Part shown: positions 23,818-30,831 of the stretch, piece after piece | Numbering within the stretch: position 1 is the first letter of the stretch | How the letters are laid out: each line of letters begins with the position of its first letter | From: a virus | IMG/VR virus record: IMGVR_UViG_3300025674_000091 | Location: 1-43,670 of that record | Reading direction: 5' to 3' (one strand) | DNA length: 43,670 nucleotides | Notes under the pieces: generated by a model | The model's input: the letters and a program-made list of their open reading frames with translations, nothing else | Databases searched by the model: none | Told to the model about the DNA's origin: nothing | Made by a program: the position numbers and the translations under genes

Positions 23818-24690
23818 GTGACCTATACCGCTGTTAGATCGGGCTTCACGGGTCCCAGTGCGCACATTGGAGGATCGAGTGATTACCACATCGACCTCAA
23901 GCTAAATGAGTCTCTTCCGATTGCTCAGCGGGTTAACGCTTTAGACGCGCTAGCTAGACAATACAAGTCGATTGGACGCGAAATCGAGTTCTCGAACCAG
24001 AATGTTGCTGGTGCTCGCTGGAATCCTGAAGCAGGACTGGCGGATAAAGTTGACCTCCTGAACCGGGCTGCAGGTGCTCACGCTCCTCGTCCGGGCTGGC
24101 AGTCAGTTGACTTCTATGTGCCTTTCGCCGGTAAATCTCGGTTTGATCCTGGTGCTGTCGAGGGAGCCTCTATTTATGTGCCTGCGGTAGCTGGAGGTAA
24201 GGTCCGTCGAGGATCTGGTGGCGATTACGGCTACTTCTCAGAAGCTCTAAGTCCTTCTGGTGAAGTCCTTTTTCGTGTTGGCCACGGAGACGTTCGTCGA
24301 CCCGAGGACTCGACAGAGGTTGCGGTTGCAGGTGGTGCCGTCCCTCCCTCTAAAGAAGAGGGTGCGGAAAGTGGAGCTCCCGGTAGCAAGGATTTTCTTG
24401 AAGCTGCGATCGGGACTATTCTCGCAGACGCTGTAGCTGGCGGAAAGCTAAAGCCGCCGGGTATGCCTGAGGTCAAGAAGAAAGACATAGATGAAAACGG
24501 TATTACTCGTGACGAACTTTATAAGCTGCAACAAATTAAGAACTTGCAGACCCGTGAGCAAGAGCGAGAGCGCATTGAGAGACAGGGTTTAAACCAGTTC
24601 TTAAGCGCTGTGGATGCAGCTAAGACTCAGATGGCGAAAGCTTCGGCGTTAGCACAGCAGTCTTTTAGAGCTCCTGGGACGACTGTTTGA
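23818..24690 (+). CDS. Putative M23-like peptidase domain virion protein
   Basis: The gene encodes 290 residues from a GTG start. The segment HAPRPGWQSVDFYVPFAGKS...IYVPAVAGGKVRRGSGGDYGYF...VLFRVGHGD resembles an M23 metallopeptidase (first His and Asp, YVPA-GKV strand, GxYGY, then a His-containing loop), but the second zinc site reads GHGD where HxH is expected. It could be a degenerate peptidase. The last 70 residues are a charged coiled coil (QTREQERERIERQGL). It follows the GH104 gene by 13 bases, so both may act on the wall during entry. Confidence 0.45.
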   Translation: MTYTAVRSGFTGPSAHIGGSSDYHIDLKLNESLPIAQRVNALDALARQYKSIGREIEFSNQNVAGARWNPEAGLADKVDLLNRAAGAHAPRPGWQSVDFYVPFAGKSRFDPGAVEGASIYVPAVAGGKVRRGSGGDYGYFSEALSPSGEVLFRVGHGDVRRPEDSTEVAVAGGAVPPSKEEGAESGAPGSKDFLEAAIGTILADAVAGGKLKPPGMPEVKKKDIDENGITRDELYKLQQIKNLQTREQERERIERQGLNQFLSAVDAAKTQMAKASALAQQSFRAPGTTV

Positions 24691-24720
24691 CTTATTATTA
24701 GGCAATAGGTTACGCAAAAA

Positions 24721-25392
24721 ATGGCTCAAGTTCCTTCTAATCAGATTCCGGGAAATGCTTATCCCTCTACGGGAGCCGCTATCGCTGGTCAGAATAATAG
24801 CGGTGGCTTTTTAAAAGGTTTAGCGGGTGCGATTCCGAGTCTCACTCGAATTGCAGGCGGCATTGGTGATATTTATTCAATTGCCACTCAGGGTCAGAGA
24901 CAGCAACAGTCCATCGATCAGATTCAGGATTGGGCAAAACAAACTCTTAGCGATATTCAAGACGTTTTTGGGCGCATCGGTGATCTTACTGGTCTGCCTA
25001 CAGAGGAAGCTCGAGGCGAATATTACAAAGACTATTCCGACACAATGGATAAAATCTGGAATCAGGCTCGAGCTGATCTAGACGTAGATCCTCGTATCGA
25101 CGCTCCCTATGAGCGCTTAGGTGGTCGTATTCAGGACATTACTAAGCAGTACAGCTTACTTCGTAACCCTGTTTATGAAGCGGCTTATAAGGCTCCGGAT
25201 GCTGTAGCTCCTATTGATACGGATTCTATTAAGAACGTTATGACTCTCGGTCCTTCGTTCCGTGAACATTACAGCTATTCGGATCCCGAGACTCAAAAGC
25301 TGATCAAGGGCGGTGGTGACACTCTCGCTGCATACGCTGCTGCACTCAGCAGCGGCCCTGATGTTCAGCGCCTGATGACCTACAACATCTGA
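24721..25392 (+). CDS. Hypothetical virion protein
   Basis: The gene encodes 223 residues. The N-terminus is Gly/Asn-rich then hydrophobic (FLKGLAGAIPSLTRIAGGIG), similar in style to the 823-1554 product and possibly membrane-active. The middle is an acidic helical part (QSIDQIQDWAKQTLSDIQDV) and a Tyr/Asp-rich end. An ejection or tail-needle role is a guess from composition. It starts 30 bases after the previous stop and overlaps the next gene by a single base (TGATG). Confidence 0.65.
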   Translation: MAQVPSNQIPGNAYPSTGAAIAGQNNSGGFLKGLAGAIPSLTRIAGGIGDIYSIATQGQRQQQSIDQIQDWAKQTLSDIQDVFGRIGDLTGLPTEEARGEYYKDYSDTMDKIWNQARADLDVDPRIDAPYERLGGRIQDITKQYSLLRNPVYEAAYKAPDAVAPIDTDSIKNVMTLGPSFREHYSYSDPETQKLIKGGGDTLAAYAAALSSGPDVQRLMTYNI

Positions 25393-25718
25393 TGTACGGG
25401 ATCGCACCCAGCGGATCGGAACGCCGCGCCGACAGTTTCGGAGCTCGGCGTTTCAGTCACCTCGAGAAAACCACTCGGGGCTTTCGATTCGCAGGTGAGC
25501 TTTTTGAGACGCAACGCCGAGAGCACGAACGGTCTATCCAGAGAGAAGCTCGGCGCAAGTTGAGCACTCAAGAGCCTGTTGGTGTCGGCTTCGGCGAAAG
25601 AGATAGCTACGGCCCTGATGAGTCCTGGGACACGAAGGATCCAATCACGTATACACCCGTCCCAAAGTACTACACAAGTTATAGAAGTTCTGCACCCCAG
25701 CTTGGTAGGCCTCAGTAG
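25392..25718 (+). CDS. Small basic hypothetical protein
   Basis: The gene encodes 108 residues, rich in Arg, Ser and Glu with a helical charged middle (LFETQRREHERSIQREARRK) and a Pro/Tyr-rich C-terminus (YTPVPKYYTSYRSSAPQ). It is coupled to the upstream gene by the shared ATG/stop base. Its last 74 bases overlap the 3' end of the convergent Dam-like gene, so the two operons collide here with no terminator between them. Confidence 0.6.
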   Translation: MYGIAPSGSERRADSFGARRFSHLEKTTRGFRFAGELFETQRREHERSIQREARRKLSTQEPVGVGFGERDSYGPDESWDTKDPITYTPVPKYYTSYRSSAPQLGRPQ

Positions 25719-26238
25719 GAGGTAGGTAGTAAAGGAACCCTAAAGCCTTAGTGTGTCTTATCTTCTGTAGCCGTTCGTCGTCTACAAGAAGTCTTGGTTT
25801 CTCACTCAATATGCAGAGAGGGAAGTCAAAACCGATCCGTTGCGTGGAGAGAAGAGCTACTTCTGTAGAGGTCAGAAAAATCAGAGCTTGATCGAACTCC
25901 TGTCTGATCCATTTTCGATGCGCTTCTTCAAGCCACACGCGTTGTGCTGACTTTTTAAATTGATGAGTCTTCTCGTAGAGGAGTTTGCTTGAGGGCTGCT
26001 GTGCTTTAAAGAGAATCTCCCTTGGTGGGAATAAATAAACGTTTTTGGCTTTCCATTCCTGGAATAGTCCGTTGTTCTCCCTGGTGAAGTACCGGTTTGC
26101 CTGAACGATTTGATTGGCGTTGTGGCTTGAAGCAGGGTCTAGATCAATCTCGCCTCCGAATAACGCCGCAGCTACGGCAACGATCTCGGGAGGCGAGACG
26201 AAGTCTTTAGTAGATAAGTCCGTTTTTGAACTCATCAA
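25645..26238 (-). CDS. Dam-like N6-adenine methyltransferase homologue with altered catalytic motif
   Basis: The gene encodes 197 residues. It has the phage Dam family (Pfam DNA N-6-adenine-methyltransferase) layout: DFVSPPEIVAVAAALFGG, EIDLDPASSHNANQIVQANR (31-50) and YFTRENNGLFQEW. Where the family has the catalytic NPPY it reads FPPR (70-73, in NVYLFPPRE). Without the Asn and Tyr the amino group of adenine could not be held in the usual way, so activity is doubtful. The rest of the family pattern is intact. It may bind DNA or AdoMet without methylating. It overlaps the next leftward gene by 32 bases. Confidence 0.7.
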   Translation of the reverse strand: MMSSKTDLSTKDFVSPPEIVAVAAALFGGEIDLDPASSHNANQIVQANRYFTRENNGLFQEWKAKNVYLFPPREILFKAQQPSSKLLYEKTHQFKKSAQRVWLEEAHRKWIRQEFDQALIFLTSTEVALLSTQRIGFDFPLCILSEKPRLLVDDERLQKIRHTKALGFLYYLPPTEAYQAGVQNFYNLCSTLGRVYT

Positions 26239-26626
26239 TCCGAGTGTTCGCTTCCTTCGGGTCCAGGATGTGGAGAGCTACGCCGCTGCCTTCAATTAGA
26301 GCCACGAGGGCTAAGTCGCCTTCGCTCTCCTTCTCGATGAACTTAATGATTTTCTCGAACATGGCGCTGGCTTCTTCGTGACACATTTCCTGCGCCACAG
26401 CAAGATCGCTTTCGAGATCTACGATTGTCAGGTACCTGCTCTTCTCCGGGTCGGTCGGGTTGAAGATAAGGATTCCTCGACCCAGAGCATTCTGGTTCTC
26501 AAAGAACAGGCGGGTGATGTCCGCGATGATGGTGCGTGCGACACCAGCGGCGATCATGTTCTCCGTTTCGTTGCCACCAAAGAGGGTCTTGATGAGCTGT
26601 TTAGCTCTACCGGATAGATCAGACAT
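26207..26626 (-). CDS. Hypothetical protein, regulatory island
   Basis: The gene encodes 139 residues from the ATG at 26626, which has a GGGAGGG site about 10 bases upstream; an upstream in-frame extension to 26668 is not needed. MSDLSGRAKQLIKTLFGG is followed by alternating helices and a strand NALGRGILIFNPT. LTIVDLESDLAVAQEMCHEE and LALVALIEGSGVALHILDP give an alpha/beta look. No family recognised. The ATG overlaps the upstream stop (ATGTCTGA), so it is translated with the HTH protein before it. Confidence 0.65.
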   Translation of the reverse strand: MSDLSGRAKQLIKTLFGGNETENMIAAGVARTIIADITRLFFENQNALGRGILIFNPTDPEKSRYLTIVDLESDLAVAQEMCHEEASAMFEKIIKFIEKESEGDLALVALIEGSGVALHILDPKEANTRIDEFKNGLIY

Positions 26627-26957
26627 TCTTGAAACCCTCCCAGGCAGAGTCGATGATCGCCTGTGCATCGTATAGGAATTTAGCGCTGTTGTTATCTGAT
26701 GGGTCTAGTTTGCAGTAGTGTTTACCCTCCACTAGACCCGACGCACCCTTCGAGGCGATTCCCTGGTGAATCAACTTGTCGATCGCCACTGAGGGGATAT
26801 TCAGTCGTTGCGTAATAACTTTTTTTGACACAAACGCCGTGGTCCTCCTGTGCTCCCCACTTGTGCTGGCGAGGAGCTGAAGGGAGACGTCAATGCTCTG
26901 AAGTGCTTTCAGGATTTCCTTGATTTCTCGGATGTTGGTGTCCATGTGAAAAAGCAT
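26619..26957 (-). CDS. Small helix-turn-helix-type regulator
   Basis: The gene encodes 112 residues. FVSKKVITQRLNIPSVAIDKLIHQGI fits an HTH with a recognition helix, and HYCKLDPSDNNSAKFLYDAQ looks like a wing of the excisionase/MerR-like type. The first 30 residues (LKALQSIDVSLQLLAST) form a helix possibly for dimerisation. The first ATG is preceded by GGGGAG. A perfect palindrome (26976-26987) lies 19 bases upstream, a candidate site for autoregulation. It is coupled to the downstream gene. Confidence 0.6.
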   Translation of the reverse strand: MLFHMDTNIREIKEILKALQSIDVSLQLLASTSGEHRRTTAFVSKKVITQRLNIPSVAIDKLIHQGIASKGASGLVEGKHYCKLDPSDNNSAKFLYDAQAIIDSAWEGFKNV

Positions 26958-26975
26958 GAGGGCTCCCCTTGACCA

Positions 26976-26987
26976 CCAAGCGCTTGG
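26976..26987. promoter_or_regulatory. Perfect 12-base palindrome upstream of the HTH gene
   Basis: CCAAGCGCTTGG is perfectly symmetric and centred 24-25 bases before the HTH gene start (26957) on the minus strand. It sits in the only sizeable gap of the leftward operon (26958-27079). A second partial dyad, GTTAC...GTAAC (27063-27080), is at the other end of that gap. Confidence 0.4.
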
Positions 26988-27079
26988 CAGTCTGAGCGAC
27001 TTAACGCCGAGCCGGAAACGACAAAAACGGTACTCGGACCCTCAGGTGTCAGCGTGGTCGTTGTTACACGTTGACGTAA

Positions 27080-27547
27080 CTAGTTTAAAAGAGCTTCTGC
27101 TTGCTCAACAAAGTCTTTAGGATCTTCGATTAGCAATTTAATGAGTCTCTTAACTCTCTTGTCGAGACTCAGCTCTTCTGGTTGATTTTTGATTAGCCAG
27201 TAAGTCAAAGCGTTTAAAACGTATAGGTGCGTTTGCTTTGCTTTCAGAGCACCTATGCGCCACTTCTCGAAGTCAAACGTGGAGTTGTGACGAGAGTTAC
27301 CCGTCCGGAGCTCGAGTTCGCGTACCTCGAGCTGTAAGTCGATGTCTTTGAGCGTGAACTCTAATGCGCTGATTCTCGCTCGGCAGTCTCGGATCGAAGT
27401 CGGTTGTTCGTGATTTTCATAGATCCAAAAAGGAAGATTTTCAATGACGTACTCGGAGTCCCAGAGGTTTGGCTTGGGTTCCGGTTTGACCTCAGACGTA
27501 TTCGAGCGTTCTGAGTATTTCGGAGACAAGTAGGTGTTGATGACCAT
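27080..27547 (-). CDS. Hypothetical helical protein
   Basis: The gene encodes 155 residues. A polar N-terminus is followed from about residue 50 by long charged helices (ISALEFTLKDIDLQLEVREL, AKQTHLYVLNALTYWLIK) and an acidic end. No known motif. It overlaps the upstream HTH ORF by 56 bases in another frame. Its neighbours and strand place it in the regulatory island. Confidence 0.65.
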   Translation of the reverse strand: MVINTYLSPKYSERSNTSEVKPEPKPNLWDSEYVIENLPFWIYENHEQPTSIRDCRARISALEFTLKDIDLQLEVRELELRTGNSRHNSTFDFEKWRIGALKAKQTHLYVLNALTYWLIKNQPEELSLDKRVKRLIKLLIEDPKDFVEQAEALLN

Positions 27548-27896
27548 TTAGGCAATAGAGAACATGCTGTTCAAACCGAGTCCTAACAACAAGGTCAAGA
27601 CGCCTCAGTTGATCGAGCTGTGAGCGCGTGGTGTTTAAGGATTGCCCGAGAGCTTCAGCGAGCGCACTGATCTCTACAGGTTGAATGCACTGTAACTCAT
27701 AAACTAAGTGTGCGAGCTTAGCTGCTGCTCTTTTTCTGTAAGCACGCGTCTGATCGATCTCTCTGAAAGTTCGACTGAGTACTTCTCGCGCAAGAGTCTC
27801 CGGATGGTTGGCCTGGAGACGCCAGCCTTGTACAGCTGACAGATCACTGAGCGCGTCTGCTTCGAAATTTTCTGAGCGGGGGCGGAGGTCAGGCAT
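27492..27896 (-). CDS. Possible second HTH protein, or frameshifted C-terminus of the HNH/HTH protein
   Basis: The frame encodes 134 residues, but the first ~64 are read across DNA that encodes the HTH end of the 27704-28456 protein. The only ATG is at the far end, and there is no internal ATG, GTG or TTG. Residues 75-134 contain a convincing winged-helix pattern (VEISALAEALGQSLNTTRSQ, LRRLDLVVRTRFEQHVLYCL). So the C-terminal half is probably real. It may be made by initiation upstream, by -1 frameshifting from the upstream gene near its A-rich GAAAAAGAG, or the gap may reflect a sequence error. Confidence 0.45.
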   Translation of the reverse strand: MPDLRPRSENFEADALSDLSAVQGWRLQANHPETLAREVLSRTFREIDQTRAYRKRAAAKLAHLVYELQCIQPVEISALAEALGQSLNTTRSQLDQLRRLDLVVRTRFEQHVLYCLNGHQHLLVSEILRTLEYV

Positions 27897-28456
27897 AAAT
27901 GGTGAGGGTTTATACAGTCAGCATCGTTGCAGCTGGTGCGCACGTAGTCACAGGATCTTAATTGTGTCTTATGGAACCTTTCGTAAATGAAACGACGGGT
28001 GCTGACGGAAGCCTGTCGTTCGGTGTCCCTGCAGAAACCCAGATCATCGGGTAACAACAAGCAAGCGTGCCGATCGAAGCTGGTCCTGTTGCGCTCGAGC
28101 CAAGCTCTGAGGAGACCGCTTTTCCCTCGAGCAGCCTCGTATTCGTCTCTACAGACCTCGCAAGCGCGTAAGAGGTCGTTGGGGAGGCGTACCCGCTGCA
28201 TCAAGGGCTGGGGGACGACGATCGGGTTCGACCGTGTGCAGCGGCAGCGCCAGACCACTACTTCTTGAAAGTGCTCGACCTGCCAGTGATCTAGGTGCTC
28301 TACGGACTCAGGGATACCCGTGGGCGGGGCTGAGTTTGCAACTGCAGGGTCAAGGTCGAGCAGACCCAGCAAAGCAACAGCACGAACGTCAAAAGCCATG
28401 AGAACCGTGCGTCTCCATGACGATCTTAGCAAACCAGTGACCTCTAATACGTCCAT
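27704..28456 (-). CDS. HNH-like zinc-finger protein with C-terminal HTH
   Basis: The frame is open from a GTG at 28534, but a dyad at 28467-28487 and the weak upstream codons favour ATG 28456 (or 28399). The segment CRCTRSNPIVVP...LRACEVC, then CDYVRTSCNDADCINPHHLCL is an HNH-like cysteine/histidine cluster (C..C...NPHHL). The end QTRSVICQLYKAGVSRPTIR, then SERSIRRVLTE is an HTH of the resolvase/homeodomain type. This combination suggests a DNA-binding, possibly homing-type, protein. About 250 residues from the ATG. Start uncertain. Confidence 0.6.
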   Translation of the reverse strand: MDVLEVTGLLRSSWRRTVLMAFDVRAVALLGLLDLDPAVANSAPPTGIPESVEHLDHWQVEHFQEVVVWRCRCTRSNPIVVPQPLMQRVRLPNDLLRACEVCRDEYEAARGKSGLLRAWLERNRTSFDRHACLLLPDDLGFCRDTERQASVSTRRFIYERFHKTQLRSCDYVRTSCNDADCINPHHLCLTSAPAQKISKQTRSVICQLYKAGVSRPTIRRLLREKYSVELSERSIRRVLTEKEQQLSSHT

Positions 28457-28466
28457 AGGTATAGGA

Positions 28467-28487
28467 CTCACCGTAAGTCTCGGTGAG
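28467..28487. promoter_or_regulatory. 21-base dyad near the HNH/HTH gene start
   Basis: CTCACCG and CGGTGAG (28467-28473, 28481-28487) form a perfect 7-bp inverted repeat around a 7-base spacer (TAAGTCT). It lies 10 bases upstream of the ATG at 28456 on the minus strand, where a repressor or RNA hairpin would control this leftward gene. If the longer GTG start is used, the dyad would lie inside the gene. Confidence 0.45.
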
Positions 28488-28534
28488 ACTGCGCTGAGGA
28501 CGCTCTGCAAGGGCACAGAGAGCATTAAGCACAC

Positions 28535-28863
28535 AGAAGGGTAGGCACACTCAAAAACCCTAAAAAAATCATCTTTTTTCTAATAGGACTTTGACCGTCA
28601 TTTGCCCTCAGGTTAGCGGCTTTTAAAAGTTCCCTTTGATCGGTCACTTGAAGGCGCTTTTTCGACGCTGTTACCACTAAGACACTTTATATATAAATAA
28701 AGCACTCGAATTTAGATAAGTTAAATACTCTCAATTAAGGGGCAATTGCCGGTCAGCACGGAACTCTAGAGACTTTTTTTCAAGGAGAATTTTTTCAGAC
28801 GACCCCGTGGATGAGCTGACCACCATATAGTTTGGTAAACTTTAAAGAATTATTCAAGCGTCC
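28535..28863. promoter_or_regulatory. AT-rich intergenic control region with CGGTCA-type hexamers
   Basis: This 329-base stretch holds no convincing gene. It separates the leftward regulatory island from rightward genes and should hold promoters for both. It has TGACCG (28592-28597), CGGTCA (28641-28646), CGGTCA (28750-28755) and TGACCA (28817-28822), i.e. three copies and one near-copy of one hexamer on both strands. It also has an AT-rich block with TTATATATAAATAAAG (about 28687-28702) and CTCTAGAG (28764-28771). No defined -35/-10 pair stands out. Confidence 0.45.
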
Positions 28864-29022
28864 ATGACCAAGACAACGCTAAAGCCGCCTCGAGAACTTA
28901 CTTGGGAAGCCTTGCGTCGAAGAGCTTCTGCACTCGGGGTGCCCGCCTGGAAACTTGCTGAAGAGCTCGCTTCCCATGAACGTAATGGTGAACTTATCTT
29001 CTTGGACTTCTCCGGTAACTGA
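28864..29022 (+). CDS. Small hypothetical protein (52 aa)
   Basis: ATG 28864 to TGA 29020-29022 encodes 52 residues: a polar N-terminus (MTKTTLKPPRELT), then a helix (WEALRRRASALGVPAWKLAE), then ELASHERNGELIFLDFSGN. The middle part reads like a compact HTH-like helix pair (LGVPAWKLAEEL), but this is too short to be sure. It is the first rightward gene after the control region, which makes a small regulator plausible. Confidence 0.45.
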   Translation: MTKTTLKPPRELTWEALRRRASALGVPAWKLAEELASHERNGELIFLDFSGN

Positions 29023-29119
29023 GGCCGAACTCCCTAGTTTGGTCTTTTGTTGTATCTGTAGAATTTATTCTTGCGCAGACATCCGCTAAAGTAGTGGATA
29101 CGGAGGGTTTTGTATTTTA

Positions 29120-30022
29120 ATGCCTGAAATCAACTCACCTCCCTGTCCGACACACGGTGTTTTTCCCCGCGCTCTTCACTCCGAGAGTTTCGAGGGCATC
29201 GTCACCGTCATTGAAGAAATCATTGCAACTGTAAGCGGTGTGGGAACCTCAAGCTACTCTCGATGCCCTTACGGCTACCCCTGGAATTTTGAAGGCGTAG
29301 TTCGAGCTTTAGAAGACTTAAATACGAGTATTAGCGGAATATCGGGAGGAGGAGCTGCCGGTAGTGGGATTGTTGCTGGCTCTGGTATTTACATCACTCA
29401 GAGCGGTACGTTTGAAGTCATCAACGCAACGGTTGTTTCCGCTTCTGGCATCACGTACACAGCTGGCTCCGGTATTTATCTTTCTGACGGCGGCACTAAG
29501 TTCAATCTTTATGCCGAAGGTGAAGGCACTGTCACCGTCAGCTATAGCGGAAGCATGGCTGTCATTAGTGGCACCGAGAGTGCTGCTGGAGGCGGCGCTT
29601 CCGTAACCGTTTCTGGGGAACCCGGCTCCAACTACTCGACTGGCGACCTCTGGTTCGATACCAACGAAGGTCGTCTGTTTGTCTATGCGAGCGGAGGCTC
29701 GGTCTCCGACCCCGCGTGGTACCAGACGAATGCGGAAGCAATCGCATCCAAGGGAGAGGCACCGCCTTCTGGCACTGGCTTGAACGCGCCGCCTCGAGAC
29801 GGCTCCATCTGGTTCAACAGCCTGATGGGATCGTTGTTCGTTTACGACGCAACGACCAGCGGCTGGTACGAAACCGGACCTTCCCGCAGCTTTGCTTACG
29901 GACCTGCTGCTCCTGCTCCGAGTACTCAGGGTGCTGGTTGGTTCGATTCCTCTACAAACCGCCTGAAGGTTTGGGACGGTTCGACCTGGACTGATCTTGA
30001 CATCGATGGAGGTGTGGTCTGA
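29120..30022 (+). CDS. Tail-fibre/adhesin protein with C-terminal beta repeats
   Basis: The gene encodes 300 residues. The N-terminal part has paired Cys motifs (CPTHGVFPRALHSESFEGIV, CPYGYPWNFEGVVRALEDLN) whose similar FEG(I/V)V helices suggest an internal duplication. The middle is Gly/Ser-rich. The C-terminal half holds three imperfect repeats: GDLWFDTNEGRLFVYASGG, GSIWFNSLMGSLFVYDATTS and GAGWFDSSTNRLKVWDGS, a motif common in phage fibre proteins. It starts the fibre gene block; the GGAGG site lies 13 bases before the ATG. Confidence 0.75.
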   Translation: MPEINSPPCPTHGVFPRALHSESFEGIVTVIEEIIATVSGVGTSSYSRCPYGYPWNFEGVVRALEDLNTSISGISGGGAAGSGIVAGSGIYITQSGTFEVINATVVSASGITYTAGSGIYLSDGGTKFNLYAEGEGTVTVSYSGSMAVISGTESAAGGGASVTVSGEPGSNYSTGDLWFDTNEGRLFVYASGGSVSDPAWYQTNAEAIASKGEAPPSGTGLNAPPRDGSIWFNSLMGSLFVYDATTSGWYETGPSRSFAYGPAAPAPSTQGAGWFDSSTNRLKVWDGSTWTDLDIDGGVV

Positions 30023-30684
30023 TGCCTAACTTTCAACGTCTAAAACGCACCGCTTCCGGGGTTTTTACGGGGGATCCTGCTATTGGTGAGTTGATGCTCG
30101 ATACGCCCTCGGGCTATCTGTACACGACTCGAGACGATGGTGCGCTTGTCCTTATCAATAACGGGATACCTGGTCCTACTGGTCCTAGTGGCGCTGTGGG
30201 TCCCAGTGGTGCTGCAGGTACTGACGCTACGCAGCGTTACTTTTTAAACGCTTTTGACACGACAACTCAGACAAACCTCTCAGCAGCCTCCGGTAACGCC
30301 TTCACATACAACACCACTGTTGACTCTCGTGGCGTCGCAGTGGTGTCTGGTTCGATGATCCAGGTAGCGAACTCGGGCGTTTACAACATTCAATTCTCTG
30401 CTCAGCTCGAGAAAAGTAGTGCTAACAAAGAGGATGTTGATATCTGGTTAAGCAAGAACGGTGTAGGTGTGCCTTGGAGTGCAACCACTATCGTTGTCGA
30501 AGGCTCTTCTGATCGTCAGGTAGCTGCTTGGAACTTCTTGTTAAGCATGGACTCCAATGAGTTTGCAGAGCTTTACTGGCACTCAGATGATCTGAATGTT
30601 GTTGCACTTGCTGCAAGTGGGCACGCAGTTCCAGCACATCCCGATATTCCGAGTATCATCCTGACCGTCAACAACGTCGATTGA
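30022..30684 (+). CDS. Fibre protein with collagen-like stretch and C1q/TNF-like domain
   Basis: The gene encodes 220 residues. A small N-terminal beta unit (DPAIGELMLDTPSGYLYTTR) is followed by Gly-X-Y repeats (GPTGPSGAVGPSGAAG, about 50-66). The C-terminal domain of ~140 residues (FDTTTQTNLSAASGNAFTYN, GVYNIQFSAQLEKSS, VDIWLSKNGVGVPWS) resembles the trimeric jelly-roll fold (C1q/TNF type) seen at the tips of phage fibres. The ATG overlaps the upstream stop. Confidence 0.75.
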   Translation: MPNFQRLKRTASGVFTGDPAIGELMLDTPSGYLYTTRDDGALVLINNGIPGPTGPSGAVGPSGAAGTDATQRYFLNAFDTTTQTNLSAASGNAFTYNTTVDSRGVAVVSGSMIQVANSGVYNIQFSAQLEKSSANKEDVDIWLSKNGVGVPWSATTIVVEGSSDRQVAAWNFLLSMDSNEFAELYWHSDDLNVVALAASGHAVPAHPDIPSIILTVNNVD

Positions 30685-30806
30685 TGTCTAAGCCCAAGAA
30701 CGTCCAGCTAATCGAGCGCAAACCGAAAAAGACTCGCCAGGGACAGGGAAGGCACAGCCTGGCAAATCACGGACGTAAAAAATCTCGTGGTCAAGGAAAA
30801 GGCTAA
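30684..30806 (+). CDS. Tiny basic protein (40 aa)
   Basis: ATG 30684 to TAA 30804-30806 encodes 40 residues, nearly all polar and basic, with RKPKKTRQGQGRHSLANHG and RKKSRGQGKG. The RQGQGRHS...RGQGKG pattern resembles short Lys/Arg/Gly proteins of T4-like cyanophages, which I know only as hypothetical. The ATG overlaps the previous stop, so it is translated with the fibre gene. It could bind nucleic acid. Confidence 0.55.
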   Translation: MSKPKNVQLIERKPKKTRQGQGRHSLANHGRKKSRGQGKG

Positions 30807-30831
30807 AATTATAAATAGTTAGTGCGCTGCG

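Noticed and set aside
29060-29119. Possible promoter upstream of the fibre block
   Set aside because: No -35/-10 pair at good spacing; only a GGAGG ribosome site is clear.
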